Made by a program: the position numbers and the translations under genes. Below are positions 8,635-17,545 of a stretch of 64,000 nt of DNA, one piece after another. The notes beneath the pieces are model-generated. The model did not search any database and was not told the origin of the DNA. It worked only from the letters and a program-made list of their open reading frames with translations. Source of the stretch: Larkinella knui (GTDB lineage: Bacteria > Bacteroidota > Bacteroidia > Cytophagales > Spirosomataceae); the NCBI RefSeq assembly GCF_003858645.1, contig NZ_RQJP01000001.1, positions 1,955,487 to 2,019,486 of the forward strand, written 5' to 3'. Each line of letters starts with the position of its first letter. Position 1 is the stretch's first letter.

Positions 8635-9702
8635 TCACAAACTAAACCAGTTGGCGACCATTTGGGAAGGTCGGGTACTTTCCAGCTGCTGCTCCATTTT
8701 GTCGGGAATTTTGGGAAAGAAGTCAATTCCGGTCCGTTTTTCAACTTCGTCCACCGTCACCACGAACTGTTTCAAAGAACCATCGGACTCCTCATTTTTC
8801 AGCAGAAAAGCAATCATGCGGATGTCCGGGTTGTTGCAATACAGAAGCACTTTGTAGTAGTATTCGGGAACGGCGATCTGGTTTTTCCGGCCAATGGTTG
8901 GCAAACCGGGGCGCAAAACCGGGCCGGTGACCACATAAAGCCCTTTATCCCGCAAAGCCCAGACCCGGACCTGTTCTTCAAGCCGTTTCCAGATGCCGCG
9001 GTTAAAATCCGGAACCTGCGGACTGATGTTGCTCATATAGAACGTTTGCTTCATCATCTGCTTCGAAAACTTGAAGTCTCCCGCCGGCGCCAAATGCCCC
9101 CGATCGTAGCCGGAGCGCGAATAATCCGACGACAGCGCCGAGCCGGTTTCCACCAGCGGATCGGGCTGAAACTGCTCATTTTTCCGCTCGGCATCGCCCA
9201 GAATTTCATCTTCCAGCAACGGATACGACACCCAGTCGGCCTGCTCATAGTCTTCCCGATACCGCAGGGTGTAGCCGTCGTGCCGAATAATTTCGTCGGT
9301 AGGCTGAAAAGCGGGCAGCGTAAAATCGACAGCTTTTTCGAAATCAAAAAGCGTTTTCCGGGAATTACCGCCGGGAATACCGCCCGCTGTTTTCCCCTCC
9401 GATTTGGCTTTCTCCAACATCGAACGGTCGTCACTGGCTTCCGTGTCGGTGTTGTCCGATTCGGCTTCCGTCGTTGGCTCGGGTGCCTTGTACGGATTCT
9501 GTTCGGAAACCCGGCGGGACGATTTGATGCCGACGAGACTTTTTATATCATTCCAGAAAGCCACAACGGGTTCAGTACGACCGCCGTAGTGCAGAAAAAG
9601 ACCAATGAGAAAAAAAACAAACAGAATAACCAGCGTATTGCTACGCAACCTAAATCCGCGCTGGTAGTAGCGCCGGGCACGAGAGGACGAACGAAAAAAC
9701 AT
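8635..9702 (-). CDS. Membrane-anchored DNA/RNA non-specific endonuclease
   Basis: A 355-residue protein of the beta-beta-alpha-metal NucA/EndoG family, which cleaves single- and double-stranded DNA and RNA with Mg2+. A basic N-terminus and one transmembrane helix (about 24-42) are followed by a low-complexity acidic linker (about 75-115). The nuclease domain (about 135-350) holds the catalytic DRGH motif with His203 and a downstream NISPQ metal-binding asparagine region. The anchor implies it acts outside the cytoplasm, for example in nutrient scavenging or defence against foreign DNA. No immunity protein is recognisable next to it. Confidence 0.9.
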   Translation of the reverse strand: MFFRSSSRARRYYQRGFRLRSNTLVILFVFFLIGLFLHYGGRTEPVVAFWNDIKSLVGIKSSRRVSEQNPYKAPEPTTEAESDNTDTEASDDRSMLEKAKSEGKTAGGIPGGNSRKTLFDFEKAVDFTLPAFQPTDEIIRHDGYTLRYREDYEQADWVSYPLLEDEILGDAERKNEQFQPDPLVETGSALSSDYSRSGYDRGHLAPAGDFKFSKQMMKQTFYMSNISPQVPDFNRGIWKRLEEQVRVWALRDKGLYVVTGPVLRPGLPTIGRKNQIAVPEYYYKVLLYCNNPDIRMIAFLLKNEESDGSLKQFVVTVDEVEKRTGIDFFPKIPDKMEQQLESTRPSQMVANWFSL

Positions 9703-9772
9703 GGCGCTAAGTTACGAATACAATCAATAGTTGGCAGAAGATAATTGTTACTGAATACAAGATAAAGGTTAT

Positions 9773-9780
9773 TAATTTTG
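9773..9780 (+). promoter_or_regulatory. Bacteroidota -7 promoter element
   Basis: TAATTTTG matches TAnnTTTG and lies 29 bases before the ATG at 9810 of the flavoprotein gene, within the divergent spacer after the nuclease gene. Confidence 0.5.
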
Positions 9781-9809
9781 TCCTTCTTGCCCACTCCCCG
9801 TTGAACTGC

Positions 9810-11051
9810 ATGTCAAGCTTAAAAATTATCGTAATCGGTGGAGGTGCTGCCGGTTTTTTTGGTGCCATCACGGCCGCAGAACGTTTTCCGGAGGCCGATA
9901 TCACGCTGCTCGAAAAAAGTAAAGCGGTATTGAATAAAGTCCGAATTTCGGGCGGAGGGCGCTGCAACGTGACCCATTCGTGTTTCGACAACCGGAAACT
10001 GGTCAAAAACTACCCGCGTGGCGAAACCTTTTTGCGTCCGCTGCTCAAACAATTCGATGCGGCATCGACCGTCAGCTGGTTCGAAAACCGGGGCGTTCGC
10101 CTGAAAACCGAAGCCGACGGCCGGATGTTTCCGGTTACCGATTCATCCGAAACGATCATTTCGTGTTTACTCCAGGAAGCCGCCCGATTCGGCGTACGAA
10201 TCCGCACCAGTTGTGGGGTGAAATCCCTGTCGCGGGTTGGCGAACAGTGGCAGATCGAAACGTTTTCCGACGAAACCCTGGTGGCCGACCGGATTCTGCT
10301 GGCCGTTGGCGGTTATCCACAGGCGGTTTCGTACGGCTGGATTCCGGGGCTCGACGAACCGGAACCCGCCAGCAAAACCCTGGTTTCGCCGGTTCCTTCA
10401 CTCTTTACATTCAATACGCCCGACAGCCCGTTGCTGGCCCTGGCGGGCGTTTCCGTGCCGGATGCCATGATCCGGATTTCCGGAACGAAACAGGAACAGC
10501 GGGGTCCGGTATTGATTACGCACTGGGGGTTCAGCGGACCGGCGGTTTTGCGGCTTTCGGCCTGGGCCGCCCGCGAACTGGCAGAGCTGGATTATCGCCA
10601 CGAAATCCGCATCAACTGGCTGGCCGCCCTGAACGAAAACCAGATTCGGGACCAGATGCAAACCTTCAAGCAGCAGCATCCCAAAAAACAGGTTGCCACC
10701 CAATCGCTTTTTGGTTTGCCCGCCCGGTTGTGGTCGGCGCTGGCCACCGAGGCCGGTATTTCGCCCGCCGAACGCTGGGCCGAATTACCCGGAAAAGCCC
10801 AGAACCGACTCATCAACTTGTTGACAAACAGCACCTATGCGGTTTCCGGAAAGAGCACGTTCAAGGAAGAATTTGTGACCTGTGGTGGTATTTCGCCCGA
10901 CGCTCTTCATCCCGAAACGCTGGAATGTCAGGCCCATCCGGGTTTATTTTTCGCGGGCGAGGTGCTCAATATCGACGGTATTACGGGCGGTTTTAACTTC
11001 CAGAACGCCTGGACCACGGGCTATGTGGCCGGTAAACACATTGGACTGTAG
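9810..11051 (+). CDS. NAD(P)/FAD-dependent oxidoreductase, HI0933/BaiN family
   Basis: A 413-residue flavoprotein. The start is placed at ATG 9810 because the alternative at 9801 is a TTG only nine bases earlier. The N-terminal Rossmann motif IVIGGGAAGFFGA binds FAD, followed by the family-specific KVRISGGGRCNVTHS (about 46-60). The C-terminal second FAD motif is FFAGEVLNIDGITGGFNFQNAWTTGYVAG (described by its key GE..D..GG..N residues). Members are widespread; the exact substrate is usually unknown, although BaiN acts on bile acids in gut bacteria. Length is typical. Confidence 0.92.
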   Translation: MSSLKIIVIGGGAAGFFGAITAAERFPEADITLLEKSKAVLNKVRISGGGRCNVTHSCFDNRKLVKNYPRGETFLRPLLKQFDAASTVSWFENRGVRLKTEADGRMFPVTDSSETIISCLLQEAARFGVRIRTSCGVKSLSRVGEQWQIETFSDETLVADRILLAVGGYPQAVSYGWIPGLDEPEPASKTLVSPVPSLFTFNTPDSPLLALAGVSVPDAMIRISGTKQEQRGPVLITHWGFSGPAVLRLSAWAARELAELDYRHEIRINWLAALNENQIRDQMQTFKQQHPKKQVATQSLFGLPARLWSALATEAGISPAERWAELPGKAQNRLINLLTNSTYAVSGKSTFKEEFVTCGGISPDALHPETLECQAHPGLFFAGEVLNIDGITGGFNFQNAWTTGYVAGKHIGL

Positions 11052-11286
11052 GCGATTTTGGCGTAAACGTTTTTCACTTCGTCACAAATTCCCGGATCGT
11101 TTTCAGCAAACCCGCCCCCGGATTTCAACAATCCTGGCGGTGTTACTCCCCGTGAATTTAATGTGTTCATTGTTAAATGGGCCGCAAATTCGTCGGTAAA
11201 CAGTAAGTTAGGCGCTTAGAAATCCATACTATTGTGTCACCTACTCGATTAGTTCCCATTTGGCCTTTGAACCGGCCCTTAAAACA

Positions 11287-12105
11287 ATGATGATCGAACA
11301 GATTCAGGCAGCCGTCAACTTTATAAGAGCCTTCAACGCACCCCAGCCCACGATGGGAATCATTCTCGGTACGGGCCTGGGCGCGCTGGCGAAAGAGGTG
11401 AAAGTCGATGTTGAAATACCGTACGAAACCATTCCCGATTTTCCGGTATCCACCGTCGAATCGCATTCGGGCAAACTGCTCCTGGGTACCTTGTCGGGCA
11501 AACCGGTGGTGGTGATGCAGGGGCGGTTTCATTTTTACGAAGGCTATACGATGCAACAGGTGACGTTTCCCGTCCGGGTGATGAAATGGCTGGGCATCAA
11601 AACCCTGCTGATTTCCAACGCCAGCGGTGGGCTGAATCCCGCTTTTCGGGTGAGCGATCTGATGATCATCGAAGATCACCTTAGTTTGCTGTTGCCTCAG
11701 AATCCGCTAACCGGAAAAAATCCCACTGAATTTGGTGACCGCTTTCCCGATATGAGCGAACCTTACGACCCGGATCTGATCCGGAAGGCTACTGCCATCG
11801 CGCACGAGTTGGGCTTTCCGATTCAAAAAGGGGTCTATGTGGGCGTCGCCGGCCCCCAGTTGGAAACCAAAGCCGAATACCGGCTGCTTCGCCAATGGGG
11901 TGCTGATGCGGTTGGCATGTCGACGGTGCCGGAGGTTATTGTGGCCCATCAAATGGGTATTCAGGTCTTTGCCTGTTCGGTGATTACGGATTTGTGCATC
12001 CCGGAAAACCTGGAAAAAGCCAGTCTACCAAAAATTCTGGCGGCAGCCGCAGTAGCCGAACCAAAGCTGACGGCTTTGATGAAGGAATTGGTGAACCGAA
12101 TCTAG
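11287..12105 (+). CDS. punA: Purine nucleoside phosphorylase (trimeric, guanosine/inosine type)
   Basis: A 272-residue cytosolic enzyme that cleaves inosine and guanosine to the free base and ribose-1-phosphate in purine salvage. Family blocks are visible: ILGTGLGAL phosphate loop near 20-28, GRFHFYEGY near 79-87, NASGGLNP near 109-116, and [12 protein letters not shown] near 193-204 followed by [12 protein letters not shown] near 209-220 with the base-binding Glu. The start is ATG at 11287 (a second ATG follows immediately); upstream in-frame codons begin only with TTG. The next gene starts 14 bases after the stop. Confidence 0.93.
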   Translation: MMIEQIQAAVNFIRAFNAPQPTMGIILGTGLGALAKEVKVDVEIPYETIPDFPVSTVESHSGKLLLGTLSGKPVVVMQGRFHFYEGYTMQQVTFPVRVMKWLGIKTLLISNASGGLNPAFRVSDLMIIEDHLSLLLPQNPLTGKNPTEFGDRFPDMSEPYDPDLIRKATAIAHELGFPIQKGVYVGVAGPQLETKAEYRLLRQWGADAVGMSTVPEVIVAHQMGIQVFACSVITDLCIPENLEKASLPKILAAAAVAEPKLTALMKELVNRI

Positions 12106-12119
12106 ACTGTATTGCAACG

Positions 12120-12848
12120 ATGTCTGTCCTCCATCCAGCTTCCGATTTTTCGGGTAATCACAACGTCTTCAAAAACGAGTCGACCGGCACCCTTACGGTC
12201 GTAGCTCAACTGTATCTGTATGGTTCCGTCGCATCGGATGACCTGGCCCAACGCATTGCCTACAATGTGGAGCGGGTCTGGGATCGTCCCGAAATTATTC
12301 TCTCGCTCGACGAACAGGATTTCCTGATCCGGTTTCAGGTTACCGGTATCTACATCGACGATCCCCGACCGCTGCTGACCAAAAACCGGGATTACAAAAA
12401 GCTGTTTTTTCGGATCGAAACGGAAACCGACAATCCGCTGGGCGGCATTTCGTATATGGATGGACGCAATAGCAACACCGGTTTTCTGCGACTCGACAAC
12501 GTGGCCTTCGACGGCTCGACCACCGAGGCTCACGAAGTTGGGCACGGCTGGGGGCTCGTTCCGGGTACGCCCGACGGCCATCCGCTGGATCTCAACCTGA
12601 TTGGAAAAGGGCAACCGGGCATCATGTATCCGCGCGGGACGCTGGTCGATCCGCAATACCAGTGGAATCCGTCGGCCCGGCCCGGCGAATTTGGCGGCAC
12701 CCTCAAACCCGACAAACGGATTGTGACGATGGAAGATATTGCCATGCTGGGACTCGATCAACTGGACTACGACTGGCAGGGACGCGCCCGGCTGGGTGGT
12801 CTGACTAATGTGTATCACGAAGGGAAATCGCCGTTCCCACTGGCCTAA
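12120..12848 (+). CDS. Putative HExxH metallopeptidase-like protein
   Basis: A 242-residue protein with no signal peptide from the chosen ATG at 12120. Translation from further upstream would overlap the phosphorylase in another frame and gives a low-complexity Ser/Lys leader, so I reject that start. The motif TTEAHEVGHGWGL (HEVGH near 137-141) is a zinc-peptidase HExxH helix. A third ligand is not obvious, although His residues follow at DGHPLDL. I cannot place it in a MEROPS family. It lies 14 bases after the phosphorylase and is probably co-transcribed with it. Confidence 0.7.
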   Translation: MSVLHPASDFSGNHNVFKNESTGTLTVVAQLYLYGSVASDDLAQRIAYNVERVWDRPEIILSLDEQDFLIRFQVTGIYIDDPRPLLTKNRDYKKLFFRIETETDNPLGGISYMDGRNSNTGFLRLDNVAFDGSTTEAHEVGHGWGLVPGTPDGHPLDLNLIGKGQPGIMYPRGTLVDPQYQWNPSARPGEFGGTLKPDKRIVTMEDIAMLGLDQLDYDWQGRARLGGLTNVYHEGKSPFPLA

Positions 12849-12859
12849 TTCCCAGGTAC

Positions 12860-14518
12860 TCAGTATACTTTCTGGAAATACTCCGTTGCCATTCGGTTCG
12901 AGTTGAAAAACGCATTGACATCGTTCATGCTTTGCAGCGTCAGCTTATTCCACTCATCCGGTTTTTCGTAGTAAAGCGGCAGGATTTCGTTTTCCAGCTG
13001 ATCGAAAAAAAAGGTACGGTCGTGCGCATCCCGCTCTTCGGGCGACAAACCGGGCGCGGCAACCGGAACAATGAACGCATTTTTCTGGTGTTCCGCAAAC
13101 TCGCAAATCCAGCCGTCGAACGTCGAAAAGTTGATCCCGGCATTCATGGCCGCCGTCATACCGCTCGTGCCGGATGCTTCCCGTGTAACCACCGGCGTGT
13201 TGAGCCAGAGATCCGAACCGTCTTTCAACTGTTTCGATAAAGCCAGTTCGTAGCCCGTCAAAACCGCCATGTTTTTGTGTAAATGGCTCCGATACACCAG
13301 CGAATTGAAGGTGTGGGTGGCCCCTTCGTCGGACGGATACGGTTTGCCGGCCCAGATAAACTGAATCGGATACTTGGGATGGTTCATCAGGTGGTGGAAA
13401 CGCTCATCGTCCTGCACCAGCAAATCGGGGCGTTTGTATCCGGCAAACCGGCGGGCCCAGACCATCGTCAGCACATCCGGGTCGAACAATTTTCCTGCCT
13501 GATCGGCCACGGTTTTAAACAAGGTTGCTTTCAGGCTTTTTTTGCGCCCGGCAATGGCCTTCAGGTCATTTCGGTTTCTGGCATTTTCCAGTTCCGTATC
13601 GGCCCAATACCGCTGATTCTGAGCGTTCGTAACGTGCGTAATTTCGGGAATACCGGCATAGCTTCCCCACATATGCCGCGACACTTCGCCGTGCAAGCGG
13701 GAAACTCCGTTGGCCTTTCGACTCAGCCGCAAAGCCGCCAGCGAGTGATTGAACACATTGTCTTCCGTTCCGGTGATTTCCCGCACGGTCTCCAGCGGTA
13801 CCTTCCCAAAAAAACTCATGACGTTGAGCTGGTTGATGTCGTGCTTTTCGTTCCCCGCTTCTTCGGGAGTGTGGGTCGTAAAGACCATCCGCCGACGAAC
13901 TTCCTCCGCACTTCCATACTTCTGATAGAGGTGAAAAGCCGCCGAAACCGCATGGGCCTCGTTCAGGTGATAGACCTCCGGTTCGTAGCCCAGTTCATCG
14001 AGCAGCCGGGCCCCGCCCAGCCCCAGCACCATGCACTGGGCAAGTTTGGCGGACGTAATGCTGTCATACAACCGGTGAGAAATGGAACGGGCCAGCCAGT
14101 CGTTGCCGTCGATATCGGTGGTCAGAAAAAACATCGGAACCGTATTAAAATGCTTTGGATCAAGGTAATAGGCCTTCACCCAAACCGGCGTATGATGCAC
14201 CTCGATCGTAAACTGAATACCGGTATCTTCCAGAAAACTGTATATTTTTTCCCGAAACAGCACATCCATCGCATTGTCGGTTTTCCGCGTCTGGTCGTAG
14301 TAGCCATATTTCCACAGGATTCCGATACCGATTACATTCTGCTTCAGCTCGTAGGCACTCCGCATGTGCGAACCGGCCAGAAAGCCCAGGCCACCGGAAT
14401 AGGTTTTCAAAGCCTGGTCGATGGCGAATTCCATCGAAAAATAGGCAACGGATTTTGCGAACTGAGGGTCAAATTTGTAAGGATGGCGGAACGCCTGAGG
14501 CAGGTTCGATTTTGTCAT
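12860..14518 (-). CDS. Alpha-glucan phosphorylase-like glycosyltransferase without the PLP lysine
   Basis: A 552-residue protein of the short alpha-glucan (glycogen) phosphorylase group, related to GT35. It shows YFSMEFAID near 26, SGGLGFLAGSH near 41-51, VYHLNEAHA near 182 and WARRFAGYKRPDLL near 349. At the position where phosphorylases carry the lysine that forms the Schiff base with pyridoxal phosphate (normally GTSGMKAALNG), this protein reads GTSGMTAAMNAG, with Thr455. PLP-dependent phosphorolysis is therefore doubtful. It may instead be a retaining GT-B transferase or have a regulatory role in glycogen metabolism. It is convergent with the metallopeptidase gene and stands alone. Confidence 0.82.
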   Translation of the reverse strand: MTKSNLPQAFRHPYKFDPQFAKSVAYFSMEFAIDQALKTYSGGLGFLAGSHMRSAYELKQNVIGIGILWKYGYYDQTRKTDNAMDVLFREKIYSFLEDTGIQFTIEVHHTPVWVKAYYLDPKHFNTVPMFFLTTDIDGNDWLARSISHRLYDSITSAKLAQCMVLGLGGARLLDELGYEPEVYHLNEAHAVSAAFHLYQKYGSAEEVRRRMVFTTHTPEEAGNEKHDINQLNVMSFFGKVPLETVREITGTEDNVFNHSLAALRLSRKANGVSRLHGEVSRHMWGSYAGIPEITHVTNAQNQRYWADTELENARNRNDLKAIAGRKKSLKATLFKTVADQAGKLFDPDVLTMVWARRFAGYKRPDLLVQDDERFHHLMNHPKYPIQFIWAGKPYPSDEGATHTFNSLVYRSHLHKNMAVLTGYELALSKQLKDGSDLWLNTPVVTREASGTSGMTAAMNAGINFSTFDGWICEFAEHQKNAFIVPVAAPGLSPEERDAHDRTFFFDQLENEILPLYYEKPDEWNKLTLQSMNDVNAFFNSNRMATEYFQKVY

Positions 14519-14804
14519 TCGTATACGTTACGGAATAAGCCAGCCATTCAATCGGCTGATAAGCTAGTTAAAGTAAAGACCGGTTGGCCCAGGGGGAAAA
14601 CCGGGAATAAGTTAGAGAGCCCGAAAGTGGTTAAAACGGTGCACTTCACCAAAAGGTTTTCGAGTCAGGCCAGATCACTCAAAAAGGGCGATTTCCGGCG
14701 AGTTGTGTACTGAGGACGACCCACTATCCATTTCGACGCGGTTACTTCCGGGGTTCAGTCCACCTTTGCAGCGTAATCAACATTTACTCATCTATCTCCA
14801 CATC
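14519..14804. promoter_or_regulatory. Divergent intergenic region
   Basis: A 286-base spacer between the divergent phosphorylase-like and lipoprotein genes. A CACCTTTG sequence at about 14761-14768 is close to the -7 consensus for the lipoprotein gene. No RNA, repeat or terminator was recognised. Confidence 0.3.
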
Positions 14805-15779
14805 ATGTATCATTCCATTCAAAAAATCGCCCTGGTCATTGGGTTGACCCTTTCAGTCGGGCTGGTTTCCTGCCAGAAAGACAGTGCCATCACACCCGAT
14901 CAACCACAACTCGACAATTCTTCATCGAAAAAAGCCGCTGATGATATAATCGTGGTGAACATGGCAAAAAAGTACACGTTAATCAAACAAGGCAATGCGG
15001 TTTTAACCTACTACCCGGATGGTCGGCTGCAAAAAGTGACTCAGGGTGCCGATTTCCACCGCGATTATACCTATTCGGGCAATACGATCCAGGCCATCTC
15101 CTACCGGTACGGCAAAATGGCGTTCAAGGATACGTACCTGATCGACCCGGCTACCAATCGCTGCTACGAGTCGGAGCAAATCGACTATAAAGTGTTACAA
15201 ACGCCTTTTAATTCAAATCTGAACGACCCGTTCCGCACCAGAACCTGGGTATATGCCTACAATGCCAAGGGTCAGTTGATCAGCTGCGGAGAGAAATACA
15301 AAGCGGGTACCCGGACGGAATACAGCTACAATGCGCAGGGCAACCTGGATCTGGTAACGACCTACTGGGAACCGATGTCGAAGGTAAACCCCTGGTATAC
15401 CATTTCATTGAAATACCTGGAAAATAATGCGCGTCAAAACCAAAACCCCGGCAAGATCAACGTGATCGAGTACGTAGAGGATAAATATCCGACGAACTTC
15501 AACTGGATTCTGCAGCCAACTCCATACAGTTACATCGACTATTACGCGCAGGCAATTCCGGAACGGTATCTGAAAATTTACGGCAAAATGAGTAAGAACT
15601 TATTGGCTTCCGCCAACTGGCATGTGGAAGGCATGGGCTATCACGGGTCGAATTTTACGTACTCGTTGAACGCCGATGGGTATGTAACGGAACGGAAACG
15701 TTTCGACGATCAATACCCCCAATTGCTCGAAACGGAGGCTTATGATTACAATGTGTCGTACCTCGGCGTAAGTCTGTAA
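14805..15779 (+). CDS. Lipoprotein with RHS/YD-like repeats
   Basis: A 324-residue protein. The ATG at 14805 gives a perfect lipoprotein signal peptide ending GLVSC with the cysteine near residue 23; upstream in-frame codons would bury it. The rest contains tyrosine-rich, YD-repeat-like segments (VLTYYPDGRLQKVTQ, RDYTYSGNTI, VYAYNAKGQLISC, EYSYNAQGNLDLV), as in DUF4595-type Bacteroidota surface lipoproteins. Ligand binding or adhesion is possible but not shown. A clear terminator follows. Confidence 0.8.
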   Translation: MYHSIQKIALVIGLTLSVGLVSCQKDSAITPDQPQLDNSSSKKAADDIIVVNMAKKYTLIKQGNAVLTYYPDGRLQKVTQGADFHRDYTYSGNTIQAISYRYGKMAFKDTYLIDPATNRCYESEQIDYKVLQTPFNSNLNDPFRTRTWVYAYNAKGQLISCGEKYKAGTRTEYSYNAQGNLDLVTTYWEPMSKVNPWYTISLKYLENNARQNQNPGKINVIEYVEDKYPTNFNWILQPTPYSYIDYYAQAIPERYLKIYGKMSKNLLASANWHVEGMGYHGSNFTYSLNADGYVTERKRFDDQYPQLLETEAYDYNVSYLGVSL

Positions 15780-15797
15780 GCTTCCTTCTGCCTTTAT

Positions 15798-15846
15798 AAA
15801 CCGCTTTGTTGGTTGCTATTCCGCAACGTAACAAAGCGGTTTTTTG
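15798..15846 (+). terminator. Intrinsic terminator
   Basis: A 13-base-pair stem (15798-15810 with 15830-15842, AAACCGCTTTGTT type) with a 19-base loop and a run of six T. It ends the YD-repeat lipoprotein gene. Confidence 0.85.
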
Positions 15847-16025
15847 GTAGTATCCGGTTGGTTGGCCCGAAAAAGGGGCTCATTCGTTAGCATCGAAATT
15901 CGGCGCTGTAAACCACTGGCCAAAATTCAAAGACGGGAGTTCAGGAACTCAATCAGGCTGATTACGCTTTACCTAGCATTTGTTATCGATTACGATTGCC
16001 ACCACCGTCACTTGATCTGTCCTGT

Positions 16026-16853
16026 ATGAATTGTAAATCTTTACTGCTCACCAGTCTATTGGTGTGTTCATTGCTACCGGTTTTAGCCCAACAGTTACTT
16101 CCTGAACTCTCTGCTAAACCCGTTAAAAAGCGAGGGAGTCTGTATTTCACCTGGGGTTACAACCGCGACTGGTATACCAAAAGCACGATCCGTTTTCGCA
16201 ATACAACGACGGACAACTACGACTTTACGTTCATCGATGCGAAGGCCCATGACCGGTCTGACTTGAGAAGTTTTTATAAGCTCACCAGCCTCACCATCCC
16301 CCAATACGACGCGAATCTGGGTTATTTTTTCAACGACAAACGCGATCTGGGCATCGAGGTAAGCTGGGACCACCTCAAGTACATCGTTACCGATAATCAG
16401 GTAATCCATGTAAAAGGGCAGATCAGGGAGCGTCCGATTGATAAAGACACGCTCGTTACCCCCGGTTTTGTGCATTTACAGCACACCAATGGGAATAACT
16501 ATTTGATGATCAATCTGGTAAAGCGGCAACAACTCTGGCATTCCAGAGCCTTTCACCTGAGTGCAATTGGTAAAGCGGGAGCCGGGCCTTTGATTTCGTA
16601 CACCATTTCGACCGTGCTGGGCAACGAAGATCCCGGTTATTTCCACTACCACGGCGTTGTAGCAGCGCTAAGCGGAGGGTTCAAACTCGATATTCTCAAG
16701 TATTTCTTTTTACAAACCGACCTGCAGGGCGCCTGGGTTGATTATACCAACACCAAGCTTGGTGCCGATCACCGGGGCCTGGCTACGCATCATTTTTATT
16801 CACTGCAATACAAATACCTGTTTGGCTTTAATTTTCCGTTAAACAACCGATAA
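16026..16853 (+). CDS. Secreted or outer-membrane protein of unknown function
   Basis: A 275-residue protein starting at ATG 16026, which gives a clean signal peptide (MNCKSLLLTSLLVCSLLPVLAQ, cleavage near 22). The remainder is rich in aromatic residues and alternates polar and hydrophobic residues, consistent with an outer-membrane beta-barrel; the C-terminal stretch KYLFGFNFPLNNR fits a last strand. I recognise no specific family. It lies 28 bases before the Crp/Fnr gene and could be co-transcribed with it. Confidence 0.7.
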   Translation: MNCKSLLLTSLLVCSLLPVLAQQLLPELSAKPVKKRGSLYFTWGYNRDWYTKSTIRFRNTTTDNYDFTFIDAKAHDRSDLRSFYKLTSLTIPQYDANLGYFFNDKRDLGIEVSWDHLKYIVTDNQVIHVKGQIRERPIDKDTLVTPGFVHLQHTNGNNYLMINLVKRQQLWHSRAFHLSAIGKAGAGPLISYTISTVLGNEDPGYFHYHGVVAALSGGFKLDILKYFFLQTDLQGAWVDYTNTKLGADHRGLATHHFYSLQYKYLFGFNFPLNNR

Positions 16854-16881
16854 ACGTTCTATTCGGCTTAATTTCAGACCC

Positions 16882-17460
16882 ATGTTTGATGTTTTGCGCC
16901 ATCATATCGAGAAAAAGACCCCGCTGACGGATGCGGAATTTGCCCGGGCTTCCTCCCTTTTTACGGTTCGGAAACTCAAAAAAAGGCAATTTCTGCTCCA
17001 GCAGGGCGATGTATGCCGGTACGAAAGTTTTGTGGTGAGCGGTTGCCTGAAGTCGTACCATACCGATGATCAGGGCAACGATCACATCCTGCGGTTTTCG
17101 ACGGAAGACCACTGGGCGGGTGACCTGGACAGTTTTCTCAACAACTCGCCGTCGTCGTTCAACATCGAGGCCCTCGAACCCGTCACGGTGCTGATCATCG
17201 ACAAACCGGCTCTGGACGCCCTTTATCTGGCGGTTCCCAAAATGGAAACCTTCTTCCGGCTCCTCAACCAGAACGCGCTGATCGCAACGTCCCAGCGGAT
17301 TATCAAAAATCTGAGCGTTCCCGCCAAAGAACGGTATGAGCAATTTCTGGCAACTTATCCGCAACTCGTTCAGCGGATTCCGTTGAAAGACATCGCTTCG
17401 TATTTGGGCATCACGCCGGTTTTTCTGAGCAAACTAAGACGGGAAAAGGCCAATTTATAA
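16882..17460 (+). CDS. Crp/Fnr-family transcriptional regulator
   Basis: A 192-residue regulator with an N-terminal cyclic-nucleotide-binding-like beta-roll (about 20-130, including KKRQFLLQQGDVCRYESFVVSGCLKSY read as its key G-D-x-C pattern) and a C-terminal winged helix (IPLKDIASYLGITPVFLSKLRREK, about 165-190). This is the abundant Bacteroidota subgroup, most members of which lack the residues that bind cAMP. The Old Yellow Enzyme gene begins 85 bases downstream on the same strand, so it is a reasonable candidate target. Confidence 0.9.
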   Translation: MFDVLRHHIEKKTPLTDAEFARASSLFTVRKLKKRQFLLQQGDVCRYESFVVSGCLKSYHTDDQGNDHILRFSTEDHWAGDLDSFLNNSPSSFNIEALEPVTVLIIDKPALDALYLAVPKMETFFRLLNQNALIATSQRIIKNLSVPAKERYEQFLATYPQLVQRIPLKDIASYLGITPVFLSKLRREKANL

Positions 17461-17545
17461 ACCTGGTTTTAGTCAATTTCTTCATCTGCATTCAGAACAA
17501 AGACGCGGGACAGGCGGAACTTTGTGTTCATAAACAGAACCCAAA

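Noticed and set aside
8662-9744. A 360-codon plus-strand frame opposite the nuclease gene
   Set aside because: Antisense to a recognised nuclease with intact motifs; residues rich in Phe/His/Gly as expected for a shadow.
9980-10996. A 338-codon plus-strand frame inside the BaiN-like gene
   Set aside because: Out-of-frame shadow, rich in Arg/Gly/Pro, with no start context.
13283-14713. A 476-codon plus-strand frame opposite the phosphorylase-like gene
   Set aside because: Antisense shadow of a clear coding gene; no domain or start signal.
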